64,000 nucleotides of DNA from Janthinobacterium sp. UMAB-56 (lineage in GTDB: Bacteria > Pseudomonadota > Gammaproteobacteria > Burkholderiales > Burkholderiaceae_D), in assembly GCF_900095265.1 (NCBI RefSeq), contig NZ_LT607662.1:123998-187997 (forward strand), given 5' to 3'. This document shows positions 1 to 7,537 of this stretch, one piece after another (within the stretch, counting starts at the first letter, position 1; each line of letters begins with the position of its first letter). The translations under genes and the position numbers were made by a program. The notes beneath the pieces were generated by a model that saw only the letters and a program-made list of their open reading frames with translations, had not been told where the DNA came from and made no database searches.

Positions 1-35
1 TGCCGAAGTCGCGCAAAACGGCGCCAGGCGCCTAA
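1..35 (+). CDS. narH: C-terminal tail of nitrate reductase beta subunit (partial)
   Basis: The frame starting at base 3 stays open to a TAA at 33-35 and encodes a ten-residue basic tail (PKSRKTAPGA). It stops 9 bases before the narJ start. In narGHJI operons the gene before narJ is narH, so this is inferred to be the narH 3' end from position alone; the visible residues are too few to recognise the family. Confidence 0.5.
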   Translation, partial: PKSRKTAPGA

Positions 36-44
36 GGAACCGAT

Positions 45-725
45 ATGACACTCGCCATGCATCACTATCAAATCCTCTCGCGCCTGCTGCTGTATCCGGA
101 GCCAGAGCTGATCGCGCACCTGCCGCAGCTGGACGCGGCGCTGGCCGCCATGCCGGAGCAGCACGCCTTGATGACCCCCTTGCTGCGGCCCTTGCTGGCG
201 CACCTGGAAAGCAGCAGCCTGATCGACCTGCAGCAGCAGTACGTGGCCACCTTCGACCGCAATCCGTCGCACTCGCTGCACCTGTTCGAGCATATCCACG
301 GCGAATCGCGCGACCGGGGCCAGGCCATGGTCGATCTGATGGAGGAGTACAAGCGCCACGGCCTGCAAATGGTGGGCGACGACTTGCCCGACTTCGTGCC
401 CCTGTTCCTGGAATTTTTGGCGCAGCTCGATGAAGCGGTATCGGCGCCGTTGCTGGGCGACGCCGTCCACGTGCTGGCGCACATCGGCCGCAAGCTGACG
501 GCCAACGGCAGTGCGTATGCGCCCGTCTTCTCGGTGCTTGAACGCCTGAGTCCCGTGGCGGCCGAAATGCTGGCCGAACCGCCGATTCGCGACATGGATG
601 AAGCGCTGGAAACCTTCGGTCCCGGCGCGGACGGTGTCGAGCCCTTGCTGCGCCAAGGCCAGGGCCAGTTCGCCGGCGGCGTCCATCCCGTGCATTTTCA
701 CCCGCAGCCGCGGCGCGCCGCTTGA
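45..725 (+). CDS. narJ: Nitrate reductase assembly chaperone NarJ
   Basis: A 226-residue cytoplasmic chaperone of the NarJ/TorD family. It helps insert the molybdenum cofactor and Fe-S centre into NarG before the NarGH dimer docks on NarI. The N-terminus has the typical pattern YQILSRLLLYPEPEL, and the centre carries the acidic LFEHIHGESRDRGQAM segment that is well conserved in NarJ. The start at 45 follows AAGGAAC at a suitable distance; an in-frame ATG at 57 is an alternative. It sits between the narH tail and narI, as in canonical operons, with 34 bases separating it from narI. The C-terminal tail is proline- and arginine-rich, which is variable in this family. Confidence 0.95.
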   Translation: MTLAMHHYQILSRLLLYPEPELIAHLPQLDAALAAMPEQHALMTPLLRPLLAHLESSSLIDLQQQYVATFDRNPSHSLHLFEHIHGESRDRGQAMVDLMEEYKRHGLQMVGDDLPDFVPLFLEFLAQLDEAVSAPLLGDAVHVLAHIGRKLTANGSAYAPVFSVLERLSPVAAEMLAEPPIRDMDEALETFGPGADGVEPLLRQGQGQFAGGVHPVHFHPQPRRAA

Positions 726-759
726 ACGGCCGCCTGCGCCCGCATGAGGAGAGTACATC

Positions 760-1446
760 ATGAGTAATTATCTGCATCAATTTGTGTATGGCATTTATCC
801 ATACATCGCGCTGGCCATCTTTTTTCTCGGTAGCCTGATTCGCTACGACCGCGAGCAATATACGTGGAAGTCCGATTCCAGCCAGCTGCTGCACCGTGGC
901 AGCCTGCGCCTGGGTAATATCCTGTTCCACCTTGGCATCATCGGCCTGCTGTTCGGCCATGCGGCCGGCCTGCTCACCCCCGTCTGGGTGTGGGATACGC
1001 TGGGCGTGTCGCATAGCCTGAAACAGGGCGTGGCCATGGCGGCCGGCGGCGTGATGGGCGGCCTGTGCCTGGCTGGCCTGCTGATCCTGCTGGTGCGCCG
1101 CTTTTCCAATGACCGGTTGCGCGCCGTCACCACGGCCGGCGACAAGCTGGTGATGCTGTGGATACTGCTGACCTTGCTGCTGGGCCTGTCGTCGATTTCT
1201 GTCTCGGCTTCGCACATGGATGGCCACATGATGGTCTTGCTGATGCACTGGGCACAGCACATCGTCACCTTCCGCATCGACGCCGCCAGCTTCATCGTCG
1301 ATGCACCGCTGGTGTTCAAGCTGCATCTGTTCATGGGCATGTCGCTGTTCGTCATCTTCCCGTTCACCCGCCTGGTGCACGTGTGGAGCGGCTTTGGCGC
1401 CATCGGATACCTGGGCCGTGCCTATCAACTGGTTCGCCGCCGCTAA
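760..1446 (+). CDS. narI: Respiratory nitrate reductase gamma subunit (cytochrome b)
   Basis: A 228-residue inner-membrane diheme cytochrome b that oxidises quinol and passes electrons to NarH and NarG. Five hydrophobic segments are visible. Four histidines sit where the heme ligands should be: H57 and H67 (ten apart) and H189 and H207 (eighteen apart), the same spacing as E. coli H56/H66 and H187/H205. The length matches the family (about 225). AGGAG lies just before the ATG. It overlaps nothing and is followed 15 bases later by the ppiC gene, so the four genes are very likely co-transcribed. Confidence 0.97.
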   Translation: MSNYLHQFVYGIYPYIALAIFFLGSLIRYDREQYTWKSDSSQLLHRGSLRLGNILFHLGIIGLLFGHAAGLLTPVWVWDTLGVSHSLKQGVAMAAGGVMGGLCLAGLLILLVRRFSNDRLRAVTTAGDKLVMLWILLTLLLGLSSISVSASHMDGHMMVLLMHWAQHIVTFRIDAASFIVDAPLVFKLHLFMGMSLFVIFPFTRLVHVWSGFGAIGYLGRAYQLVRRR

Positions 1447-1461
1447 GAAAGGAGCTACATC

Positions 1462-2208
1462 ATGGGAATCTCTGTCAATGGCATCGATATCGACGATGCC
1501 GACATCGCGCAGGAACTGCCGCATCACGACAGCGCCGGCAATCCGCTGAAACAGGCCGTGCATGAATTGGTGCTGCGCCGGCTGCTACTGGACGAAGCCG
1601 AACGCCTCGGCGTGCCGGGCGGCAGCGATGACGATCGCATCGAGGCGCTGTTTGCGCAGGAAGTGCGCGTGCCGCCCGCCGACGATGCCGCTTGCCGCAC
1701 CTTTCATGCGCAGCGCCCGCAGCTGTTTCGCAGCGGCGCGCTGGTCGAGGCGCGCCACATCCTGTTCCAGGTGACGCCGGAAGCGCCGCTGGAGCTGCTG
1801 CGCGCGACGGCGCAAGCCGTGCTCGATGCCTTGAAACTGGCGCCAGAGCGCTTCGGCGAACTGGCGGCGCAGTATTCGAACTGCCCGTCCGGCGCCCTGG
1901 GCGGGAGCCTGGGCCAGCTGTCGCCGGGCCAGAGCGTGCCGGAGTTCGACGCGCTGCTGTTCCGCCTGGAGGCGGGCGCGCTGGCCGGGCATTTGCTGGA
2001 AACGCGCTTCGGCTATCACATCGTGCAGGTGCAGCGCCGCGTCGAAGGCCAGGCCATGCCGTATGAAACGGTGCAGGCGCAGATCGCCGACCGCCTGTCG
2101 CGCGCCGCGTGGCAGCGCGCCGTGCACCAGTATCTGCATTTGCTGGTGGGACGGGCCGACATCGCCGGCGTCGCGCTGGAAGGCACAGCCAGTGCGCTGG
2201 TTCAGTAG
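1462..2208 (+). CDS. PpiC-type (parvulin) peptidyl-prolyl isomerase of nar operon
   Basis: A 248-residue protein with a parvulin rotamase domain at about residues 95-195. Visible motifs are VEARHILFQV, the FGELAAQYSNCPSG segment, GGSLGQLSPGQ, and the closing RFGYHIVQV. No signal peptide is seen, so it should act in the cytoplasm, which resembles NifM-type maturation factors rather than SurA or PrsA. Its place between narI and moaA is typical of betaproteobacterial nar operons, where it is thought to help fold nitrate reductase; that role is inferred from context. AAGGAG precedes the ATG, 15 bases after the narI stop. Confidence 0.9.
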   Translation: MGISVNGIDIDDADIAQELPHHDSAGNPLKQAVHELVLRRLLLDEAERLGVPGGSDDDRIEALFAQEVRVPPADDAACRTFHAQRPQLFRSGALVEARHILFQVTPEAPLELLRATAQAVLDALKLAPERFGELAAQYSNCPSGALGGSLGQLSPGQSVPEFDALLFRLEAGALAGHLLETRFGYHIVQVQRRVEGQAMPYETVQAQIADRLSRAAWQRAVHQYLHLLVGRADIAGVALEGTASALVQ

Positions 2209-2210
2209 AC

Positions 2211-2252
2211 TGAAATGCGTAGGCTGAAATGCGTAGGCCGGAAGGCGTAGTG
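2211..2252. repeat. 14-bp tandem repeat after ppiC
   Basis: TGAAATGCGTAGGC is present twice in tandem (2211-2224, 2225-2238) and is followed by a decayed third unit containing GGCGTAG. It begins 2 bases after the ppiC stop. The GCGTAGG core resembles short extragenic repeats of Burkholderiales, but that comparison is from memory. Confidence 0.6.
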
Positions 2253-2264
2253 CGCTAGGCCTTA

Positions 2265-2289
2265 TGGGGCACAGCCAGATCGTGCCCCA
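2265..2289. terminator. Hairpin between ppiC and moaA
   Basis: TGGGGCAC (2265-2272) pairs perfectly with GTGCCCCA (2282-2289) around a 9-base loop. There is no T-run after it, so it may be a pause or attenuator, or an mRNA-stabilising 3' hairpin, rather than a strong intrinsic terminator. It is 36 bases before the moaA start. Confidence 0.45.
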
Positions 2290-2324
2290 GCCCTTACAAT
2301 CGAGGATGAAACAGGAGTTGTGTC

Positions 2325-3311
2325 ATGGGTAGCGTCAAGTTGCAGGACCGATTTGGCCGTTCGATCGATTATGTGCGGCTGTCCGTCACCGACCGCTGCG
2401 ATTTGCGCTGCAGTTATTGCATGCCCAAGGGATTTCGCGGCTTCGAAGAGCCGAAGGATTGGCTGACGTTCGACGAGATCGAGCGCCTGCTGGGAATTTT
2501 TGTACGCCTCGGCACGCGCCGCGTGCGCCTGACGGGCGGCGAGCCGCTGTTGCGGCGCGACCTGCCCGAGCTGGCGCAGCGGCTGTCCGCGCTGCCCGGC
2601 TTGCAGGATCTGTCGCTGTCGACGAATGCCACCCAATTGGGCAAGCACGCCGCAGCCTTGCGCGCGGCGGGCGTGGACCGCATCAATGTCAGCCTGGACT
2701 CCCTGGACCGCGCCTGCATGCAGCAGATCACGGGGCGCGACAGCTTGCAGCCTATCCTGGACGGCCTGGTGGCGGGCAAGGCGGCCGGTTTTGACCCCAT
2801 CAAGATCAATATGGTGGCCATGCGCGGCATCAATGACAGCCAGATCGAGGCCATGGCCGGGTTTTGCATCGAGCAGCAGTTCATCCTGCGCCTGATCGAA
2901 GCCATGCCCATGGGCAGCACGGGCCGCAATGCCCGCTACCTGCCGCTCGGTCCCGTGCGCGAGCGCCTGGCGGCCCGCTTTGGCCTGGTGCCGCAGGCGA
3001 TGGAGCTCGGTGGCGGGCCGGCGCGCTATATGGCGACCCCCGATGGGCGCTCGAGCATAGGCTTCATCACGCCCATGTCGCAGCATTTTTGCGCCAGTTG
3101 CAACCGCGTGCGCCTGTCCGTCGATGGTACCCTGTACCTGTGCCTGGGCCAGGAAGAGAAGTTCGCCTTCGGTCCCATGCTGCGCGGCGGGGCCACCGAT
3201 GCGCAGATCGAAGCGGCGATCCGCGCCGCCATCGAACTGAAGCCGCAGCAGCATGATTTCAATACGCAGCCCGATAAAATTATCCGGTTCATGGCACAGA
3301 CGGGCGGCTGA
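2325..3311 (+). CDS. moaA: GTP 3',8-cyclase (molybdenum cofactor biosynthesis)
   Basis: A 328-residue radical SAM enzyme that, with MoaC, turns GTP into cyclic pyranopterin monophosphate, the first step of Moco synthesis. The N-terminal cluster cysteines are C25, C29 and C32 (CDLRCSYC). The second cluster is bound by the C-terminal CASCNRVR motif plus the cysteine in LYLCLG. The TGGEPLLRRDL motif is also present, and the chain ends in the double glycine needed for activity. Linked to the nar operon, it would supply cofactor for NarG. The start has CAGGAG upstream. Length is normal. Confidence 0.97.
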   Translation: MGSVKLQDRFGRSIDYVRLSVTDRCDLRCSYCMPKGFRGFEEPKDWLTFDEIERLLGIFVRLGTRRVRLTGGEPLLRRDLPELAQRLSALPGLQDLSLSTNATQLGKHAAALRAAGVDRINVSLDSLDRACMQQITGRDSLQPILDGLVAGKAAGFDPIKINMVAMRGINDSQIEAMAGFCIEQQFILRLIEAMPMGSTGRNARYLPLGPVRERLAARFGLVPQAMELGGGPARYMATPDGRSSIGFITPMSQHFCASCNRVRLSVDGTLYLCLGQEEKFAFGPMLRGGATDAQIEAAIRAAIELKPQQHDFNTQPDKIIRFMAQTGG

Positions 3312-3328
3312 GTGGAGGTGTCACTGCT

Positions 3329-3355
3329 GGGGTCAGATCCGCCGGGTCTGACCCC
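3329..3355. repeat. Palindromic extragenic element between moaA and narX
   Basis: GGGGTCAGA (3329-3337) and TCTGACCCC (3347-3355) are perfect inverted copies. With one T-G wobble the stem extends to 12 bp around a GCC loop. There is no T-run. The GGGGTCAGAC palindrome is recalled as a frequent intergenic motif in Oxalobacteraceae, so it may be a REP-like unit, but it could also end moaA transcription. Confidence 0.6.
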
Positions 3356-3433
3356 GGATCTTGGCCTGTGGGTGGAGTGATGTCGCTGACTTGACTGCAT
3401 AGGGGCCACAAACAGGCATTTATTAGGGGTAGT

Positions 3434-5335
3434 ATGAAATTGAAGGCGATGTTTTCCTCCTGGCAGAAGCTGTCGACCAAGATCGTCGGCGCGCTGCTGC
3501 TCATGCTGGTGCTGGCCTTAAGTGCCATCGGCTGCACCCTGTTCTTGTCGTGGCAGCTCGAAGGCAGTGCGGCCGCCATCAACGAGACGGGCCGCTTGCG
3601 CATGCAGACCTATCGCCTGACCCTGCTGCTGGCCAGCGACGCCGGCGAGCAGGCGCGCCAGCAGGTGCTGCTGATCGACGAGACCCTGGCCAAGATCGGC
3701 CACGGCGACCCGCAACGCCCCTTGTTCCTGCCCCCCAGCCGCGCCATCAAGTCCGAATTCGAGCGCATTGCCACCGCCTGGCGTAGCGCCTTGCGCCCGA
3801 CCGCCCTGGCCGCCGACGGCAGCGCGCGCGCGCGCCAGTTCGGGCATGATGCGGATATTTTTGTCGGCCAGGTGGACCAGCTGGTGCGCCTGATCGAGCA
3901 CGATAGCGAACAGCGCACCTTCTGGCTGCGCGCCTCGCAGCTGATACTGGTCGGCATGGCCGTCATCGGCACGGTCAGCATGATCTACCTGATGTTCATG
4001 CTCATCATCGAACCTGTCACCCGGCTGCGCCTGGGCATGCAGCGCATGAAGGAGCGCGATTTCAGCGTGCGCCTGGCAGTCGACAGCAATGACGAATTCG
4101 GCCAGCTGGCCAGTGGCTTCAACCAGATGGCCGACCGCCTGCAGGCGCTGTACGGCAACCTGGAAGAGGGCGTGCGCAGCAAGACGGCCACCCTTGAATA
4201 TCGCAACCGCGAACTGGCGCTGCTGTACGAAAGCGCGGCCTTCGTGCAACGCCCGCAGCCCCTGGAAGACATCTGCGGCGGCTTCATGCAGCGCATCGTC
4301 GATTATTTCGAGGCCGACGGCTCCACCGTGCGCGTGCTCGACGCCGAGCGCGGCAACCTGCACATGGTGGTGCACCATGGCCTGTCGGAAGAACTGGTGG
4401 CATCCGAGCATTGCCTGAAGGTGGGCGAGTGCCTGTGCGGCACGGCCGTCGAGATGAACGTGGCGAAGGTGCACGACATGCGCCGCATCGACAAGGCGCA
4501 TGAGCTGCGCTGTCACCGCGAGGGCTTTGCCACCGTCTCGGTCTTCCAGCTCCACGCGCACGAACAGCACCTGGGCTTCTTCAACCTGCATTTCCGCCAT
4601 GCGCGCGTGTTTTCCGCGCGCGAGCTGGCCTTGCTGGAAACCCTGGGGCAGCTGCTGGGCATTGCCCTGGAAAACCTGCGCCTGGCGGCGCGCGAGCGCG
4701 AAATGGCCATTTCCGAAGAGCGCAACCTGGTGGCGCAGGGCTTGCACGACAGCATCGCGCAAAGCCTCAATTTCCTTAACCTGCAAGTGCAGATGCTCGA
4801 CGACTCCGTGCGCAATGCGCGCTTCGACGAGGTGGCGGGCATCGTGCCGGCCCTGCATGCGGGCGTGAAGGAAAGCTATGAAGACGTGCGCGAATTGCTG
4901 GCCAACTTCCGCAGTCGCCTGATGGAAGATGACCTGATCGGCTCCCTGCGCGCTGCGGTCGACAAATTCCGTCGCCAGACCGGCATCGACGCCGAGCTGC
5001 TGGCCGATGTCGACGGCGCGCCATTTCCCCGCGAGCAGCAATTGCAGTTATTATTTATTGTGCAAGAGGCGCTGTCGAACATTCGCAAGCACGCCCAGGC
5101 CAGCCACGTCGAGGTGCGCCTTGCCGATCACCAGGACTTCATGCTGACGATCAGCGACGATGGCGTCGGCTTCGACGCTGGCGCCGTGCTGGAAAAGGGC
5201 GACAGCCATGTCGGCATCCATATCATGCGCGAGCGCGCTCAGCGCATCGATGCCACGTTCGACGTACACGCCGCTCCCGGTGGCGGCACGACCGTCGAAC
5301 TGCATCTGTCGCGCGAGCAGCGCCGCGCTGCCTAA
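3434..5335 (+). CDS. narX: Nitrate/nitrite sensor histidine kinase (NarX type)
   Basis: A 633-residue membrane kinase that senses nitrate or nitrite in the periplasm and phosphorylates NarL. Order of parts: TM1 near residues 15-38; periplasmic four-helix sensor with the P-box-like NETGRLRMQTYRL (about 50-63); TM2 near 172-195; HAMP; a GAF-like region (about 270-420); HisKA_3 with phosphoacceptor H438 in GLHDSIAQSL; and HATPase with DDGVGFD. These features match the NarX/NarQ family. The ATG follows AGGGGTA. It is 24 bases upstream of narL and on the same strand. Confidence 0.93.
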   Translation: MKLKAMFSSWQKLSTKIVGALLLMLVLALSAIGCTLFLSWQLEGSAAAINETGRLRMQTYRLTLLLASDAGEQARQQVLLIDETLAKIGHGDPQRPLFLPPSRAIKSEFERIATAWRSALRPTALAADGSARARQFGHDADIFVGQVDQLVRLIEHDSEQRTFWLRASQLILVGMAVIGTVSMIYLMFMLIIEPVTRLRLGMQRMKERDFSVRLAVDSNDEFGQLASGFNQMADRLQALYGNLEEGVRSKTATLEYRNRELALLYESAAFVQRPQPLEDICGGFMQRIVDYFEADGSTVRVLDAERGNLHMVVHHGLSEELVASEHCLKVGECLCGTAVEMNVAKVHDMRRIDKAHELRCHREGFATVSVFQLHAHEQHLGFFNLHFRHARVFSARELALLETLGQLLGIALENLRLAAREREMAISEERNLVAQGLHDSIAQSLNFLNLQVQMLDDSVRNARFDEVAGIVPALHAGVKESYEDVRELLANFRSRLMEDDLIGSLRAAVDKFRRQTGIDAELLADVDGAPFPREQQLQLLFIVQEALSNIRKHAQASHVEVRLADHQDFMLTISDDGVGFDAGAVLEKGDSHVGIHIMRERAQRIDATFDVHAAPGGGTTVELHLSREQRRAA

Positions 5336-5359
5336 GCCACTATCTGAAAGTACAAAAAA

Positions 5360-6022
5360 ATGGAGACTCCCGATCAACCGATCACCGTCATGCTGGTGGA
5401 CGATCACGCGCTGTTCCGCAGCGGCATACGTTCACTGTTGCAGCGCAATACGGACTTTTCCGTCGTGGGCGAGGCGGCCGATGGCGTGGAAGGCATCAAG
5501 CGCGCCATCCAGCTGCAACCCGACGTGGTGCTGCTGGACCTGAACATGGCCGGCATGTCCGGCGTCGAGGCGCTGCAGCTGATGCAGCACGACTGTCCCG
5601 ACACGGCCATCGTCATGCTCACCGTCTCCGAAGACGCCGAAGACCTGGCGACGGCGCTGCGCGCGGGCGCCTGCGGCTACCTGATCAAGAACATCGACGC
5701 CGATTACCTGGTGCGCGCCATCCGCCGCGCGGCGGCCGGCGAAGTCGTCATCGCCGAAGCCATGACGGGCAAACTGGTGGCGCAGCTGCAGGCGGGCACG
5801 CGGCGCGAGGAACCGGTGTCGGAGCTCGACAAGCTCACGCCGCGCGAAAAGGAGATCATCGACTGCCTGTCGCGCGGCGAGAGCAACAAGGGCATCGCGC
5901 GCACCCTGGACCTGGCCGAAAGCACCGTCAAGATCCACGTGCAGAACGTGCTGAAAAAACTCAAGCTGACCAGCCGCGTGCAGGCGGCCGTGTATGCGGT
6001 CGAGCACCGCCAGGGCAAATAG
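5360..6022 (+). CDS. narL: Nitrate/nitrite response regulator NarL
   Basis: A 220-residue response regulator. The receiver domain (about 8-125) has acidic D14/D15, phosphoacceptor D60 (VVLLDLNMAGMSG) and the LIKN lysine. The LuxR-type HTH (about 150-215) carries KLTPREKEIIDCLSRGESNKGIARTL-like residues. It should be phosphorylated by the NarX-like kinase just upstream and control nar and other anaerobic genes. The ribosome site is weak (CTGAAAG). No other start fits the receiver domain, so the ATG at 5360 is kept. Confidence 0.94.
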   Translation: METPDQPITVMLVDDHALFRSGIRSLLQRNTDFSVVGEAADGVEGIKRAIQLQPDVVLLDLNMAGMSGVEALQLMQHDCPDTAIVMLTVSEDAEDLATALRAGACGYLIKNIDADYLVRAIRRAAAGEVVIAEAMTGKLVAQLQAGTRREEPVSELDKLTPREKEIIDCLSRGESNKGIARTLDLAESTVKIHVQNVLKKLKLTSRVQAAVYAVEHRQGK

Positions 6023-6093
6023 ACTGCGCCGTCGGCTAGTCATTGCGACCTAGCCGCTTACTCCTTTTACCGTTGGTGAGCTTTGCGCATTTA

Positions 6094-6116
6094 AAGTAGT
6101 ATATTGGATATATCTT
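6094..6116. promoter_or_regulatory. Candidate NsrR operator upstream of nnrS
   Basis: Two 11-bp half sites separated by one base: AAGTAGTATAT (6094-6104) and GGATATATCTT (6106-6116). Each half agrees with the published NsrR half-site AAGATGYATTT at 8 of 11 positions. It lies 32 bases before the nnrS ATG. NnrS is a known member of NsrR (NO-sensing Rrf2 repressor) regulons in betaproteobacteria. No nsrR gene is in the window. Confidence 0.6.
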
Positions 6117-6136
6117 TAACGACTATATCTTTCACT
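6109..6136. repeat. Imperfect 14-bp direct repeat in nnrS leader
   Basis: TATATCTTTAACGA (6109-6122) is followed directly by the similar TATATCTTTCACTA, apart from a one- or two-base offset. It overlaps the right arm of the candidate NsrR site and could mark a second half-site or the promoter -10 region. Confidence 0.35.
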
Positions 6137-6147
6137 ACGAGTTCACC

Positions 6148-7371
6148 ATGGCCATCACCCCGCTCAGCGAAGCTACCCCATCCTCCACGACAGGCGGCGC
6201 CGCGCCCTGGCATGCCCGCCACGCCGTCTGGCAACTGGGTTTCCGCCCGTTTTACCTGTTGGCGGCCGTGTTTGCGGCCATCAGCATTCCCCTGTGGCTG
6301 GCCAGCTATGCCGGCTTGCTGGCCGATGGCATGCACGTGGGCCTGGGCTGGCATATGCATGAGATGGTATTCGGCTTCGCGCTGGCCGTCGTCGTGGGCT
6401 TTTTGTACACGGCGGGGCGCAACTGGACGGGCTTGCCCACGCCGCACGGCGCGCAACTGATGGCGCTGGTGGCGTTGTGGCTGGCGGGGCGCGTGGCCAT
6501 GCTGTGCGGCGTCGGCCTCCTGGCAGCCCTGGTCGAGTGGCTGTTCCTGCCGCTGGCCGCCTGGCCCCTGTACCTGGTGCTGCGTCGCTCGGGCAATACG
6601 CGCAACCTGTTTCTGGTCGGCTTGCTGGCCCTGCTGGCGCTGGCCAATGGCCTGTTTCACGCGGCCGTGCTGGGCGTACTGCCGCTGTCGCTGTTCGTGC
6701 CAGTGCAGGCGGCCATCTTCCTCATCGTGCTGATCGAATCGGTGATCGGCGCGCGCGTGATTCCCATGTTTACGCGCAATGGGGCGCCCGATATCAATCC
6801 CAATCGTACGCCCGTGGCCAAGCCTGAGCGGGCGCTCGTGGCCGTGGCCTGCATGGCGGCGGCTGCGATTGCCTGGCTGGCAGGCGCGCCAGCGTGGCTG
6901 ACGGCGCCGCTGGCTTTCTGCGCTGCCGGCGTCTCGCTGTCCAATATGCTGGCCTGGCAGCCGCAGCGCACCTTGCGCGTGCCGCTGCTGTGGATCTTGC
7001 ACCTGTCGTATGCGTGGATAGGCGTCGGTTTTGCGCTGCTGGCGGCCGCCAGCCTGGGGCTGCTGCCGGCCAGCGCCGCGTTTCACGCGCTGACGGTGGG
7101 CTCGATGGCGGGTCTGATCATCGGCATGATGACGCGTACTACCCTGGGACACACAGGGCGCCCGCTCCAGGGCGGCAGGGCGGAAACGGCGATGTACTGG
7201 CTGATCCAGCTGGGCGCGCTGGCGCGCCTGCTGGCCGCCGTCGGCCCCGCCGCGCTGGCCATGCCGCTGTTGCTGGCAGCGGGTGCCTGCTGGTCGCTGG
7301 CCTTTGGCCTGTATGCCTACGTGTATGCGCCGTATCTGTGGCGCGCCAGGGTGGATGGCCGCGAAGGCTAG
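6148..7371 (+). CDS. nnrS: NnrS family membrane protein
   Basis: A 407-residue polytopic membrane protein with about 12 hydrophobic segments. NnrS proteins are heme- and copper-containing and protect against nitric oxide and nitrosative stress in denitrifiers. The family signatures are visible: FRPFYLLAA at the start, GWHMHEMVFG, GVIGGRVIPMFTRN-like ESVIGARVIPMFTRNG, and MTRTTLGHTGRPL near the end. The conserved histidines in HMHEM and GHTGR are kept. It follows the nitrate regulation genes and has a candidate NsrR site upstream. The SD sequence is poor; ATG 6148 is the first start before the FRPF motif. Confidence 0.93.
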   Translation: MAITPLSEATPSSTTGGAAPWHARHAVWQLGFRPFYLLAAVFAAISIPLWLASYAGLLADGMHVGLGWHMHEMVFGFALAVVVGFLYTAGRNWTGLPTPHGAQLMALVALWLAGRVAMLCGVGLLAALVEWLFLPLAAWPLYLVLRRSGNTRNLFLVGLLALLALANGLFHAAVLGVLPLSLFVPVQAAIFLIVLIESVIGARVIPMFTRNGAPDINPNRTPVAKPERALVAVACMAAAAIAWLAGAPAWLTAPLAFCAAGVSLSNMLAWQPQRTLRVPLLWILHLSYAWIGVGFALLAAASLGLLPASAAFHALTVGSMAGLIIGMMTRTTLGHTGRPLQGGRAETAMYWLIQLGALARLLAAVGPAALAMPLLLAAGACWSLAFGLYAYVYAPYLWRARVDGREG

Positions 7372-7378
7372 GCGGGCG

Positions 7379-7504
7379 TCAGAAAGGACGCCAGGCCAGC
7401 AGTTTTTTGATGTCCGGCGCCCAGTAGGAAAGCGATTCGGCCACGACGAATAGCAGCATGCCCAGCATGAAGGCACGCAGCAGCAAATCCCTGAGCCAGA
7501 TCAT
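7379..7504 (-). CDS. Small membrane protein, 41 residues (hypothetical)
   Basis: An ATG at 7504 preceded by a clear GGGAG ribosome site (7 bases away) opens a 41-residue frame ending in TGA at 7379. The product has a basic start (MIWLRDLLLR), one hydrophobic segment (about residues 11-27, with FMLGMLLFVV) and a polar, tryptophan-bearing tail. It starts 34 bases downstream of the large hybrid kinase stop and is on the same strand, so it is probably the last gene of that operon. No family is recognised. Small one-span proteins next to kinases are sometimes modulators of them; that is inference only. Confidence 0.6.
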   Translation of the reverse strand: MIWLRDLLLRAFMLGMLLFVVAESLSYWAPDIKKLLAWRPF

Positions 7505-7537
7505 AGTGTCTCCCAAATTTTTATATTGACAAGTTTA

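Noticed and set aside
3329..3355. Moco riboswitch or intrinsic terminator at the moaA end
   Set aside because: The hairpin is downstream of moaA and lacks a T-run; the upstream moaA leader is too short and simple for the Moco RNA motif.
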